Numbered from the stretch's first letter, positions 1 to 7,952 are shown. The stretch: 51,509 bases of DNA from CAWUKT01 sp963923035 (GCA_963923035.1 CAWUKT010000048.1:1-51509); one strand, 5' to 3'. The notes: a model not told the origin generated them from the sequence alone. Numbers and translations: made by a program.

Positions 1-430
1 TATTTACCTACGAGGCCCCCCTCCCCACCTCTTTGCCCCCTCCCCCCTACCTCCAACATAAATAGATGTACCATTTATCCGAATAACATTGCCCTTCACG
101 GCGAATGAATGGAGCTTTCGGGCGAATTCATTGACCTCAAACCCGAATGAATTAGGGTCAGAGCCGAATCCATTAAGGTCCAAGGCGAATTGTATTTGGG
201 TTCGAGGCAGGGCCCCCCACCTCTGACCCAAATACCCCCCACCTCCAACCCGAATTACCCCACCCAAATAAGTACCCCTTCGACCCTTCTGATCCATTTG
301 CATACCTGCACATTCCTTACATTTTCAAATTTCCCTTCCCCATCGACCCTTCCGATCCATTTGCACACTTCCACATTTTTTCAATTTCCCCATTCTCTCC
401 ATAAATCCATTTCCACTTTTACCCCACTTT
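1..430. repeat. Degenerate 21-bp-register repeat region (left copy)
   Basis: The region is built of imperfect units that keep a 21-nt step. Motifs such as GGCGAATTCATT, CCGAATGAATT, CCGAATCCATT and GGCGAATTGTATT recur every 21 nt between about 100 and 200. Further on, CGACCCTTCTGATCCATTTG at 281 recurs at 344 as CGACCCTTCCGATCCATTTG, exactly 63 nt (3 x 21) later. Positions 1-235 resemble 46601-46825 in the same order: a C-rich stretch, then a CTTTGCCCCCTCCCCCCTACC block, an AATAGATG block and the GAATGAATT units. The short ORFs here are not convincing genes. Confidence 0.75.
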
Positions 431-456
431 GCCATTCACCGGTCCTTTTTTCATTG

Positions 457-464
457 TATCTTTG
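457..464 (+). promoter_or_regulatory. -7 box of the lysS promoter (TATCTTTG)
   Basis: TATCTTTG is a perfect match to the Bacteroidota -7 consensus TAnnTTTG. It lies 35 nt upstream of the lysS GTG start. No -33 TTTG at the usual spacing is convincing; the nearest TTTG, at 428-431, is about 25 nt away. Confidence 0.55.
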
Positions 465-498
465 CCGCTGAATTTTTGAACACAAATACACTTAACCC

Positions 499-2229
499 GT
501 GGAACACAGAATTTTGAACGACCAGGAATTGCAGCGCCGCAAAGAAGCGGAAGAACTGCGCAACCTGGGCATCGATCCTTTTCCGGCGGACGAATTTCCC
601 GTCAATGCCTACGCGACCGACATCCTCGCGAACTACAGCGAGGAAAAGGCCGATGACTTCAAACAAGTCGCCCTCGCTGGTCGCCTCGTCACCAGCCGCA
701 TCATGGGCAAGGCCTCGTTTGGCGTTCTCCAGGACACCACCGGCCAAATCCAATTCTACATCGCCCGCGACGAGATCGCGCCCGGCGAAGACAAGACCCT
801 TTACAATACTGTGTTCAAAAAACTGACGTCGCTCGGCGACTTCATCGGCATCAAGGGCCACGTCTTCACCACCAAAACCGGCGAAACCACGGTCCACGTC
901 ACCGAATTCAAGATCCTTTCCAAGACATTGCGTCCCATCACCTTCGTCAAGACCGAAGAAGATGGCACCCGGCACGACGTCCTCACCGACCTCGAAACCC
1001 GCTACCGCCAACGCTATTTGGATATGGTGGTACATCCCGAGGTCCGCGAGGTATTTCGCAAGCGCACGGCCCTCATGCAGTCCATGCGCGAGTTCCTGAA
1101 CGAACGCGGCTACCTGGAAGTGGAAACGCCCATCCTGCAACCGCTCTACGGCGGGGCCTCGGCGCGTCCCTTCAAGACGCACCACAATACGCTGGACATG
1201 ACCTTGTACCTGCGGATCGCCAATGAGTTGTACCTCAAACGTCTGATCGTCGGCGGTTTTGATGGCGTCTATGAGTTCTCGAAGGACTTCCGCAACGAGG
1301 GCATGAGCCGCTTTCACAACCCGGAGTTCACCCAAATCGAGTTGTACGTGGCGTACAAGGATTACGAGTGGATGATGAACCTGGTGGAGGAAATGCTGGA
1401 GAAGGTGGCCCTGGATGTGACGGGCAATACGGTCATCCGCGTGGGCGAGCACGACATTGATTTCAAGCGGCCGTGGAAGCGCTATACGATGTTTGAAGCC
1501 ATCGAGGCCTTCAATGGAGTTGATATCAGCGAGATGGACGAAGCCGGACTTCGGCAGACAGCCCAGCAGCTCGGGGTGGAAGTGGACGATACGATGGGCA
1601 AAGGGAAATTGATCGACGAGATCTTTGGGGAAACGGTCGAAGGCAAATTGATTCAGCCCACGTTCATTACGGATTACCCGGTGGAGATGAGCCCCCTGGC
1701 CAAGAAGCACCGGGACAAGCCTGGCCTCGTGGAGCGTTTCGAAGCGATCTGCAACGGCAAGGAAATCCTCAACTCGTTTAGCGAATTGAACGATCCGATT
1801 GACCAGCGGGAGCGCTTCATGGAGCAAATCGAGCTGGGCAAACGGGGCGACGACGAGGCAATGGTCCTCGACGAAGACTTCCTCCGCGCCTTGGAATATG
1901 GCATGCCCCCCACCGCCGGCCTCGGCGTGGGCATCGACCGCCTGACCATGATCATGACCAACCAGCCGTCGATCCAGGACGTCCTCTTCTTCCCGCAGAT
2001 GAAGCCGGAGAAGAAGGTGGCCATCGCGTCCAACGAAGAGTTCGAGGCGCTGGGCATTCCGACCGAATGGGTCCCGGTCGTGCGCGAACTCGGGTTCCGC
2101 AACGTCGAGGAATTGCAGGCCGCCAACCCGAACAAGCTGCACAATGACCTGTGCGGCATGAACAAGAAGAAGAAATTGAAGCTGAAGAATCCCGCCAAGG
2201 AAGCTGTTGTGAGCTGGATTGGGGGGTGA
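499..2229 (+). CDS. lysS: Lysine--tRNA ligase, class II
   Basis: Charges tRNA-Lys with lysine in the cytosol. The 576-aa product has the class II LysRS layout: an N-terminal OB-fold tRNA-binding domain (about residues 60-170), then the catalytic core with motif 2 (FRNEGMSRFHNPEFTQIE, around residue 270) and motif 3 (GLGVGIDRLTMI, around residue 475). About 65 residues follow the core, with a helix-hairpin-helix look and a Lys-rich KKKKLKLKNP segment. This tail is common in Bacteroidota LysRS and absent from the E. coli enzyme. The start is GTG; the MEHRILNDQELQRRKEAEEL N-terminus is typical of the family. A strong terminator follows 18 nt after the stop. The long opposite-strand ORF at 451-2142 is a codon-bias shadow. 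Confidence 0.97.
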   Translation: MEHRILNDQELQRRKEAEELRNLGIDPFPADEFPVNAYATDILANYSEEKADDFKQVALAGRLVTSRIMGKASFGVLQDTTGQIQFYIARDEIAPGEDKTLYNTVFKKLTSLGDFIGIKGHVFTTKTGETTVHVTEFKILSKTLRPITFVKTEEDGTRHDVLTDLETRYRQRYLDMVVHPEVREVFRKRTALMQSMREFLNERGYLEVETPILQPLYGGASARPFKTHHNTLDMTLYLRIANELYLKRLIVGGFDGVYEFSKDFRNEGMSRFHNPEFTQIELYVAYKDYEWMMNLVEEMLEKVALDVTGNTVIRVGEHDIDFKRPWKRYTMFEAIEAFNGVDISEMDEAGLRQTAQQLGVEVDDTMGKGKLIDEIFGETVEGKLIQPTFITDYPVEMSPLAKKHRDKPGLVERFEAICNGKEILNSFSELNDPIDQRERFMEQIELGKRGDDEAMVLDEDFLRALEYGMPPTAGLGVGIDRLTMIMTNQPSIQDVLFFPQMKPEKKVAIASNEEFEALGIPTEWVPVVRELGFRNVEELQAANPNKLHNDLCGMNKKKKLKLKNPAKEAVVSWIGG

Positions 2230-2247
2230 GCGAAGATCACATAATCG

Positions 2248-2280
2248 AAAAGTGCGGCCTCTGAGAGCGCCGCACTTTTT
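2248..2280. terminator. Bidirectional intrinsic terminator between lysS and the convergent operon
   Basis: Perfect 11-bp arms AAAAGTGCGGC (2248-2258) and GCCGCACTTTT (2269-2279), with a T run on either strand. It can end lysS on the plus strand and the 2302-4237 operon on the minus strand. Confidence 0.85.
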
Positions 2281-2301
2281 ATTTGGGGGTCACTGATGAA
2301 A

Positions 2302-2622
2302 TCAGTGAATCAATGCTTTCAATTCTTGTAGCAAGGTGGATGAGGAGACCATGTTCCTCCGCTCTTCCCGGGAAAAGACTTCCCGGCTGTTGTCGGCCTC
2401 CATCCGGAGGGAGCGGGACATGGCTTCGAGCTGCCGAGACACTTCTTCGGCGGTCCCGTCGAACAAATTGTGGGCGACCAACTGGCTTTTCCAGTAGTCG
2501 ATGCCGGAAAGGGTCAACCCATGCAACGGGGGAGCGCTGGCAAAGCGCTGGTTGATCAGGCTCAGTACTTCTCTCTCGGTCCTGATCCGCTGCTCAAATC
2601 TTCTGTGACGGCCTTTTTTCAT
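2302..2622 (-). CDS. Uncharacterised 106-aa basic protein, last gene of the pentapeptide/nucleotidyltransferase operon
   Basis: No family recognised. The product is a soluble, mostly helical 106-aa protein with a basic N-terminus (MKKGRHRRFEQRIRTEREV) and a Glu/Arg/Ser-rich second half (EEVSRQLEAMSRSLRMEADN) that could form a short coiled coil. There is no signal peptide or membrane segment. Its ATG overlaps the stop of the nucleotidyltransferase gene by 4 nt (ATGA), so translation is probably coupled, and the two proteins may act together. A shared bidirectional terminator lies 22 nt past its stop. The coding call rests on the tight overlap, the strand-consistent ORF and the terminator, not on homology. 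Confidence 0.65.
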   Translation of the reverse strand: MKKGRHRRFEQRIRTEREVLSLINQRFASAPPLHGLTLSGIDYWKSQLVAHNLFDGTAEEVSRQLEAMSRSLRMEADNSREVFSREERRNMVSSSTLLQELKALIH

Positions 2623-3290
2623 ATCGTTGGGGTTATCTCTTTACTCCATTTAAGTACGAGCAAAAGGGTCGAAAGGATTCCCTCCCGGTCCAGGGCTGGA
2701 GGCACGGTTCCATTCATGGAGGCCTTTCGCGACAATAATAAAGATACGTATTCTTCTCTGGAAATGGGAATCGGTTTTCGCCGGGTGATTTCGGGGTGGA
2801 AGGGGGAATAGCGGGAGAAATCGGGCCGCTGGGTCCAGTGGGCGGTGAGTGAAATGGCAATGTTACGGATGCAAATGTACTGGACGCCGGCCTCGTAAAT
2901 GAGGCTGCCCCCTTCGGCCTGGATGGTCGCGATTGAATCCTCCATGATCTCAACCAGGGATTCGATGTCGTCCCGGGCGTCCGGGTAGGGGGCTGGCTCT
3001 CCCAAGCCGGTCAGGAAATCGACGTTGTTGGGAACTGGAAGCAATTGGGCTTCCTGGAAAAGGTGCCAGGCAAAGAGGTGACCGGTCCGGTACATCTCCT
3101 CTATCCGTTCGTGGCCGTACCAGGAAATGGAGGCTTCCTGCCCAAATCGATCCTGGGTATAGGCATCCAATTGCGCCTTCAGCCTCGCCCGGTCGCCCTC
3201 GTACCCAATCACAAGGACATCAATGTCGCTGTTGGGCTGGAGCTCGTTGCGGGCGGCGGAGCCAAATAGATATAGGGATACCTGCTTCAT
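2619..3290 (-). CDS. MNT-type nucleotidyltransferase with HEPN-like helical C-terminus
   Basis: A Pol-beta-fold nucleotidyltransferase of 223 aa. The signature sits at the very N-terminus: LFGSAARNELQPNSDIDVLV, giving the GS motif and the two metal-binding Asp residues of DID. A family-typical segment GHLFAWHLFQEAQLL follows near residue 70-85. The second half is helical and resembles the HEPN-like part of MNT-HEPN fusions (YEAGVQYICIRNIAISLTAHW), but the spacing R-x8-H is not the catalytic RX4-6H motif, so RNase activity is doubtful. The ORF extends upstream, but the ATG at 3290 shares its A with the upstream TGA stop (TGATG) and is the likely start. This leaves only about 8 residues before the GS motif, which is short for the fold. 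It is the middle gene of a three-gene overlapping operon. The role is unknown; MNT proteins often AMPylate partner proteins or modify small substrates. Confidence 0.85.
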   Translation of the reverse strand: MKQVSLYLFGSAARNELQPNSDIDVLVIGYEGDRARLKAQLDAYTQDRFGQEASISWYGHERIEEMYRTGHLFAWHLFQEAQLLPVPNNVDFLTGLGEPAPYPDARDDIESLVEIMEDSIATIQAEGGSLIYEAGVQYICIRNIAISLTAHWTQRPDFSRYSPFHPEITRRKPIPISREEYVSLLLSRKASMNGTVPPALDREGILSTLLLVLKWSKEITPTI

Positions 3291-4237
3291 CAACTGGCGC
3301 GGGAGATTCGTTTTAAAATAATAGCCACAAATACTCCCATTGAGATGTAACGAAAAATGACAATGGAGATGGTCAACCACCAAGGTAGTGCATCCCTTTC
3401 TTTCGTGGCTAAAGAAGCAAATGCCGATAGTACTCCCTTGATCGAATCCCAAAGTGAGCCCCAGCTCAAATCCCATCTGACCAAAATATCTAGTCCGCTA
3501 AATACGATCAATACTGCCAAAATAGTAATGAGAAACTTCCTCGGCATTATTCCAAAGCCCCAGATCTGCTTCTCTAACCAAAGACTAATTCCTAGCCGGG
3601 CATTCCGAAATCTATCTTTGGGCTTGGGATACTTTTCTGCATAAAATTTATCCTCTTTTCTACTCTTCTTGTAAAAGGTGGCCTTCGAGTAGTACTTCAG
3701 TTCGGAATTCATTTCTTCGATTGCGATCAAATAGGAATCCTTATAGTTGCCCTGACTTTTTGCGTTCATCCTAAGATTCCTCAAAACGTCCCTTTTGAGA
3801 TTTGGCTTCTCTGGCAGGCTACCTTTTATATCCTTGAAATCGAGGATGGAGCTAAAGAACAAGGTGAATTCAAAAATGCAGTCTTTAAATGATGCCTGGG
3901 AAAAGTTACAGTTATCTATTTTGGCACCGGTAAAATCACAATTGTGAAACTCTGCATTCCGGAAATAACAGTCTTCAAACCTTGCGTATTTAAAGTTCAC
4001 ATCCTTGAAAAACTTATCCTTGCCGTTGGCATTTTCAATTTTGAAGAACTGAAGTTTTTCCTTGATAACATCCTTTTCGAATGTGAAATCTTTCAAGATA
4101 GGACGGGGGTGGACCATTTGAACAAAAGCAGGAACCACATCAGCTTCTTCTCCCCCCTCTTCCGCCAGCGGTTCGGGCGGGGGAACTTCTTCACTTTGGG
4201 AGAAAAAGCGCTTGATACGGGAAAATAAACGGTCCAT
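3290..4237 (-). CDS. Pentapeptide-repeat membrane protein with channel-like C-terminal hairpin
   Basis: 315 aa. After an acidic, proline-rich N-terminus, residues about 77-130 show pentapeptide periodicity with a large hydrophobic residue every fifth position (FKDVNFKYARFEDCYFRNAE). A charged linker rich in Lys/Tyr/Phe follows, then two membrane helices (about 234-252, FLITILAVLIVFSGLDILV, and about 284-306). They are separated by an amphipathic stretch (SLWDSIKGVLSAFASLAT) that sits like a pore helix. The layout resembles Bacteroidota pentapeptide proteins fused to a two-helix ion-channel module, but no TVGYG-type selectivity filter is present. The gene is visibly richer in A+T than its neighbours, which hints at horizontal acquisition. 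It is the first gene of the operon and its stop overlaps the nucleotidyltransferase start. No substrate can be assigned. Confidence 0.8.
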   Translation of the reverse strand: MDRLFSRIKRFFSQSEEVPPPEPLAEEGGEEADVVPAFVQMVHPRPILKDFTFEKDVIKEKLQFFKIENANGKDKFFKDVNFKYARFEDCYFRNAEFHNCDFTGAKIDNCNFSQASFKDCIFEFTLFFSSILDFKDIKGSLPEKPNLKRDVLRNLRMNAKSQGNYKDSYLIAIEEMNSELKYYSKATFYKKSRKEDKFYAEKYPKPKDRFRNARLGISLWLEKQIWGFGIMPRKFLITILAVLIVFSGLDILVRWDLSWGSLWDSIKGVLSAFASLATKERDALPWWLTISIVIFRYISMGVFVAIILKRISRAS

Positions 4238-4421
4238 AGCGGTAGCGAACAGGTTCAGGGGTCAGCAAAGTAAAATGGTTGGTGTCATTGGCAGGAGCAA
4301 CCCTTCTTTCACCCGGGCATTCCGAGCCATTTCCAGCCCATCCATCAAACAAAAATAAGTGATTTTTGAATCCAATTGCCCTTCGCCCCTTTCCATCCCC
4401 AGATTTCCCTATTTTCCCTCC

Positions 4422-4781
4422 ATGAAACGCTTTCCTCCGACCAATCCACCTGAATCCGACGAACTCCCCCAGGAATTCCGTCTGGAACGGTCCCGCATCA
4501 TGTACATCGAGGACAAATCGGAGGGGCTCGAAGATCCGGCCCGCATCGGACGGGTGTATTTCTCCAAGACCGGCAAGACGCTTTACTACCGGGGGCGTCG
4601 CTTCCGCAGCGTCAAGGGGCGGGGCTTCAAGCACAATTACCAGGATATTGAGACGGGGGAGCAATTTTGGATTTCGGGGCCCCGAAAGGACCGGCAGGAC
4701 CGCCTCCACGGCGGGCAATTGGGCGTGGAGATTGACGAAGAGGTACGGGAAGAATACGAGGCGATGGTCAATGGGCACTGA
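4422..4781 (+). CDS. Small conserved protein often mis-annotated as DXP synthase
   Basis: The core (MYIEDKSEGL, ARIGRVYFSKTGKTLYYRGR, GFKHNYQDIETGEQFWISG, then GVEIDEEVREEY) matches a widespread small bacterial family of about 90 aa. Its function is unknown, and databases sometimes label it 1-deoxy-D-xylulose-5-phosphate synthase in error. The ATG at 4422 gives 119 aa with a hydrophilic leader; the ATG at 4500 (MYIEDK) gives only the conserved core and is a real alternative. It is probably soluble and cytosolic. It is divergent from the pentapeptide operon and 77 nt upstream of the VOC-fusion gene. Confidence 0.8.
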   Translation: MKRFPPTNPPESDELPQEFRLERSRIMYIEDKSEGLEDPARIGRVYFSKTGKTLYYRGRRFRSVKGRGFKHNYQDIETGEQFWISGPRKDRQDRLHGGQLGVEIDEEVREEYEAMVNGH

Positions 4782-4842
4782 GTTTCCCCTTTCAGCTTCC
4801 GTATCCGCCGCGTCTTCCCCTTGCAATTCCCATTCTTTGGAA

Positions 4843-4850
4843 TAAATTCG
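4843..4850 (+). promoter_or_regulatory. Possible -7 box (TAAATTCG) with a -33 TTG
   Basis: TAAATTCG differs from TAnnTTTG at one position, and a TTG lies at 4821-4823, about 19 nt upstream, which is the expected spacing. Transcription would begin close to 4855, giving a very short leader before the ATG at 4859. Confidence 0.4.
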
Positions 4851-4858
4851 TGAACCGT

Positions 4859-5740
4859 ATGGCAATCCTCACTCCCCAAAAGATCCGCCCCTTTCTCTGG
4901 TTCGACCACAATGCGCTGGAAGCCGCGAAATTCTATTGTTCGCTCTTCCCGAACTCGTATATCATGAACCGTTCGGAGATGTTGGTGGAGTTCATCCTCG
5001 ACGGGAGCCAGTTTGTGGCCCTGAATGGCGGCCCGATGTTCCAACTCGACGAGTCCTTTTCCATGTACGTCTTGTGCGAAGACCAACGCGAGGTGGATCG
5101 GTTATGGGGTATTTTGGCTTCAGAGGGCGGTTCCGAAGGGCAAGCGGGCTGGTGCAAGGACCGGTTCGGCATTTCCTGGCAGGTCATCCCGGAGCGGTTT
5201 GCGGAGATGGTAAATGAAGGGACGCCCAGCCAGGTCCGACGGGTCACCGAGGCCATGTTGAAGATGCAAAAGATGGATGTGGTAGGTTTGGAAAAAGCCT
5301 ATGCCATCCCCTACCCGCTTCCATTTGCCATCACCACCCTTTCGGCGCCCATTTCCCTGCTCACATTCCCCGCGCCCTCCTTTCCCGCGGGCATCCGGAC
5401 CGCATTCGATACCATGCAGCGCCAACTCCCGGCCCAACCCCCCCGGCAAGTCTTCGGCATTTCCCAGTTCCAGCCCGACAATACCGTGAAGTATTTTGCC
5501 GGCGCTGAACAAGTGGAGGGGGACCAGGAACGGGCCGGCGACATTCCCCGAATGACCCTCGAGCCCGGGGACTACCTCTCGCTCGAAGTGCGCGATTTCC
5601 AAACCAATCCCCACAATATCCAGGCGGCCTTCTCCCGCCTCCTGCACCAACCCGGTGTCGACAAGGACAGCTACTGCGTTGAGTGGTACGACATGCCGCG
5701 CAATGTGGTGAATTGCCTGGTAAAATTGGCCGACCAGTAA
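4859..5740 (+). CDS. VOC (PhnB-like) domain fused to a GyrI-like effector-binding domain
   Basis: Two-domain soluble protein of 293 aa. Residues about 1-130 match the PhnB/3-demethylubiquinone methyltransferase-like branch of the VOC superfamily: QKIRPFLWFDHNALEAAKFY at the start, a GGPMFQLDESFSMYV strand, and GWCKDRFGISWQVIPERF near the end of the fold. After a linker (about 140-160), the rest looks like the GyrI/AraC small-molecule-binding fold (PRQVFGISQFQ, MTLEPGDYLSLEVRDF). The likely function is binding or modifying a small hydrophobic compound; no substrate is evident. ATG 4859 is chosen over the in-frame GTG at 4850 because a -7-like box overlaps 4850. A second VOC gene starts 4 nt after the stop, so the two are probably an operon. 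Confidence 0.85.
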   Translation: MAILTPQKIRPFLWFDHNALEAAKFYCSLFPNSYIMNRSEMLVEFILDGSQFVALNGGPMFQLDESFSMYVLCEDQREVDRLWGILASEGGSEGQAGWCKDRFGISWQVIPERFAEMVNEGTPSQVRRVTEAMLKMQKMDVVGLEKAYAIPYPLPFAITTLSAPISLLTFPAPSFPAGIRTAFDTMQRQLPAQPPRQVFGISQFQPDNTVKYFAGAEQVEGDQERAGDIPRMTLEPGDYLSLEVRDFQTNPHNIQAAFSRLLHQPGVDKDSYCVEWYDMPRNVVNCLVKLADQ

Positions 5741-5744
5741 CCCC

Positions 5745-6137
5745 ATGAGCTTCAAACCACGCCACTACAATTCCGTCTCCCCTTACTTTGTCTCCAGCGA
5801 TCCCCAACGCCTGGTCCAACTCATCGTCGATGTCTTCGGCGGCGAACAACTCCGCCTCCACCACCGCCCCGATGGGTCCATTATGCACACCGAGGTCCGC
5901 CTCGACGACTCCATCATCATGATCGGCGGCACTATGGTAGGTTGGTCCCCCAATGAATTGCTCGTCCACGTCTATGTCCCCGACGTCCGCGCCACCTTCC
6001 AACGGGCGCTCGACCGGGGATGTACCTCCATTGAGGCTCCGGTTCAGAAGGACGATACCGATATGAGGGGGATGTTCAGTGATTTTGATGGAAATGTATG
6101 GGCCGTGGGAACGCAGGTGGGAGAAAAAGCCCATTAA
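5745..6137 (+). CDS. VOC family (glyoxalase/bleomycin-resistance-like) protein
   Basis: 130-aa single-domain VOC protein. It has the paired beta-alpha-beta-beta-beta halves expected of the fold: SVSPYFVSSDPQRLVQLIVD leading to VFGGEQLRLHHRPDG, then IIMIGG, ELLVHVYVPDVRATFQRAL and a final MFSDFDGNVWAVGTQ. This branch includes PhnB/YdeN-like proteins of unknown substrate. It lies 4 nt after the VOC-GyrI fusion gene and is almost certainly co-transcribed with it. Cytosolic; the substrate cannot be inferred. Confidence 0.9.
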   Translation: MSFKPRHYNSVSPYFVSSDPQRLVQLIVDVFGGEQLRLHHRPDGSIMHTEVRLDDSIIMIGGTMVGWSPNELLVHVYVPDVRATFQRALDRGCTSIEAPVQKDDTDMRGMFSDFDGNVWAVGTQVGEKAH

Positions 6138-6282
6138 CCGCGTCGTTGGGAAGGAGAATTGAGTCTCCACGGAGTTCATTCCCCTCCATTTAGCTTCCAC
6201 TCAACCGAATTGCCCTTCGTCCTTTTTCCAGCCTCTTCCCTTGGGGCAGTCCCGTCGATAAATAGCAATGGAAAGCCCTGTT

Positions 6283-6336
6283 CCTACAAAGCGCCACCCA
6301 CCAAAGGTGGGCAGCGCATTAAAATCATGACGTAGG
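6283..6336. repeat. Nested palindromic (REP-like) element
   Basis: A layered stem: CCTAC (6283-6287) with GTAGG (6332-6336), GCGC (6291-6294) with GCGC (6314-6317), and CCCACC (6297-6302) with GGTGGG (6306-6311) around an AAA loop. It lies in the gap between convergent genes ending at 6137 and 6360. There is no U tract, so a simple terminator is less likely than a REP-like intergenic palindrome. Confidence 0.55.
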
Positions 6337-6359
6337 GATCTAAATTCCCAATTCCGGTC

Positions 6360-7871
6360 TCAATGGCGGACCATGAGTTTCTGGGACAGGTCGCCGAGCG
6401 GGGTCGACATCCGCACCAAATAGATGCCATTGGGGAGGTCCCGGACATTCAGTGAGAAGTCGGAAGGGCCCGCGGGAATTTGCTCGCTCTCGGCGATTCT
6501 TCGGACCATTTTTCCCTCCACATTCACCACTTTCAAATCAATGACCATCGTCTCCGGCAAATCGATTTGGAGCGTGACATGCTCATTCGCGGGTTGGGGG
6601 GCCACTTGCATCCGCAGGTTCATCATCACCGGACCTGCATTGGGATGGGTCTTGGACAAACAGAGGGTCGTAAAGGTTCCCAATGTCTGCGGCGTACCCG
6701 GACATTTCGAAGCGACCTCGTAGTCGTAGATCTGGCATTCGGCGAGGCCACTGAAAATCTTCGAGGTGCCGTTGACACAGCAATCGCTGAAAGAGGGCAG
6801 GTTCCGGTTGTTAAAGGGCCAGACGTTGACCTCGTAGCTGGCGGCTCCGGCGTCATCCCAAACGATGGCCACACTGGTCGGTCCGGGCAAGGCCCGGGCA
6901 TCGGGAGCCGTACAGGTACCACCGCCGCCGCCATTGCCGCAGGATCCGCCCCCCAATTCTTCGGTGGTAAAGGTTCCGAGGCGCGAGCTCCGTTCCTTGT
7001 TTGGGCATTGGGCCACCACCTTGAATTGATAGGTCGTGCAGGGATCCAAACCGCCAATGCTGACGGCAGTTCCGCCCGATGAGACACTGTTGAATCCCAT
7101 TTCCCCTTCCGGACGGTACTTCACGAGGTAGGAATTGGCCCCGCTGTCATCCCAGATGATGGTCACCGCCGTCCCATTGATGCGGGTCTCGAAAGAATTG
7201 GAATTGGGAGCCCGGCAAGCGCCCGCCGAACTGCCACCGGAGCTGCCTCCGGTGCAGGGATCTATTGCCCGGAACGAAGCCATTTCGGTCAATTCCAATC
7301 CGGAAACTGGCTCCAGGACCACGAATTCGATGTCGTCCTTGCACGGCTCCACCGGGGTATAAATCGTATTGTTGCCGGCGGGAAGGTCCTGAAAATCTTC
7401 TCCGGGCACGCGGTAGCGGAAGGTATACGCGGACAGCCCGGCATCGGGCCAGGTCACCCGGGTGCCATTCGCTTCCGACGTCAGGACCACCTGGGACGCA
7501 TCGATGGGACAACCGGCTGAGGTGACAGTTCCTTCACTGCTGAATCCGACCGATCCATCCGCACAGATGGTTTCGATGGTATAGAAGAAACCCGTACACG
7601 TCGGCACCTGGGGAATGGTGAAACTCGTTCCGCCCTGGGTGGTGCTGACCGTCGGGCCGCCCAGGACCGGCGTCGCCGAGAATCGGTACCCCAATGCCCC
7701 CATATCGGGCCAGGACAGCAGGAGATTTTGGTTCTGGTAGGTAAATGAAATGTCGTCAATGGTGAGGGTGCCACATTGGGCCTGGGCAGGGAAATAGCAA
7801 CAGGCTGAGATCAGGGCCATGATCCACAGGCGGAGGACTCCCCGCGGGAAAGAAGGTGTTGTTTTTAACAT
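6360..7871 (-). CDS. Secreted fibronectin type III-like repeat protein with T9SS type A sorting domain
   Basis: 503-aa secreted protein. The start at MLKTTPSFPRGVLRLW gives a signal peptide ending near CCYFPAQAQ. The body is four FN3-like modules that recur with a W-D-x-x-G-x-x-x-Y core (LLLSWPDMGALGYRF, VTWPDAGLSAYTFRY, IIWDDSGANSYLVKY, VAIVWDDAGAASYEV), joined by Gly/Ser-rich linkers. The last ~80 residues form a T9SS type A domain (VAPQPANEHVTLQIDLPE, then NVEGKMVRRIAE and GIYLVRMSTPLGDLSQKLMV). It should cross the outer membrane by T9SS and be attached or released at the surface. It lies downstream of the LytS/LytT-type operon on the same strand, and its upstream region carries a 9-12-9 direct repeat like the one before that operon. 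No enzymatic motif is visible. Confidence 0.9.
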   Translation of the reverse strand: MLKTTPSFPRGVLRLWIMALISACCYFPAQAQCGTLTIDDISFTYQNQNLLLSWPDMGALGYRFSATPVLGGPTVSTTQGGTSFTIPQVPTCTGFFYTIETICADGSVGFSSEGTVTSAGCPIDASQVVLTSEANGTRVTWPDAGLSAYTFRYRVPGEDFQDLPAGNNTIYTPVEPCKDDIEFVVLEPVSGLELTEMASFRAIDPCTGGSSGGSSAGACRAPNSNSFETRINGTAVTIIWDDSGANSYLVKYRPEGEMGFNSVSSGGTAVSIGGLDPCTTYQFKVVAQCPNKERSSRLGTFTTEELGGGSCGNGGGGGTCTAPDARALPGPTSVAIVWDDAGAASYEVNVWPFNNRNLPSFSDCCVNGTSKIFSGLAECQIYDYEVASKCPGTPQTLGTFTTLCLSKTHPNAGPVMMNLRMQVAPQPANEHVTLQIDLPETMVIDLKVVNVEGKMVRRIAESEQIPAGPSDFSLNVRDLPNGIYLVRMSTPLGDLSQKLMVRH

Positions 7872-7952
7872 TGTGGTTGGGATTAGTGAACTATTGATAA
7901 CTGATGGTCCCATAATCGCCAGGTCCACCGCAAAAAGAATGGATGCCCGTCT

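Noticed and set aside
451..2142. 563-aa ORF antisense to lysS
   Set aside because: It lies entirely opposite a well-conserved lysS and has no family motif; long opposite-strand ORFs are expected with this codon bias.
2619..3290. Active HEPN RNase in the nucleotidyltransferase C-terminus
   Set aside because: The expected RX4-6H motif is not present (spacing is R-x8-H), so only HEPN-like helices are claimed.
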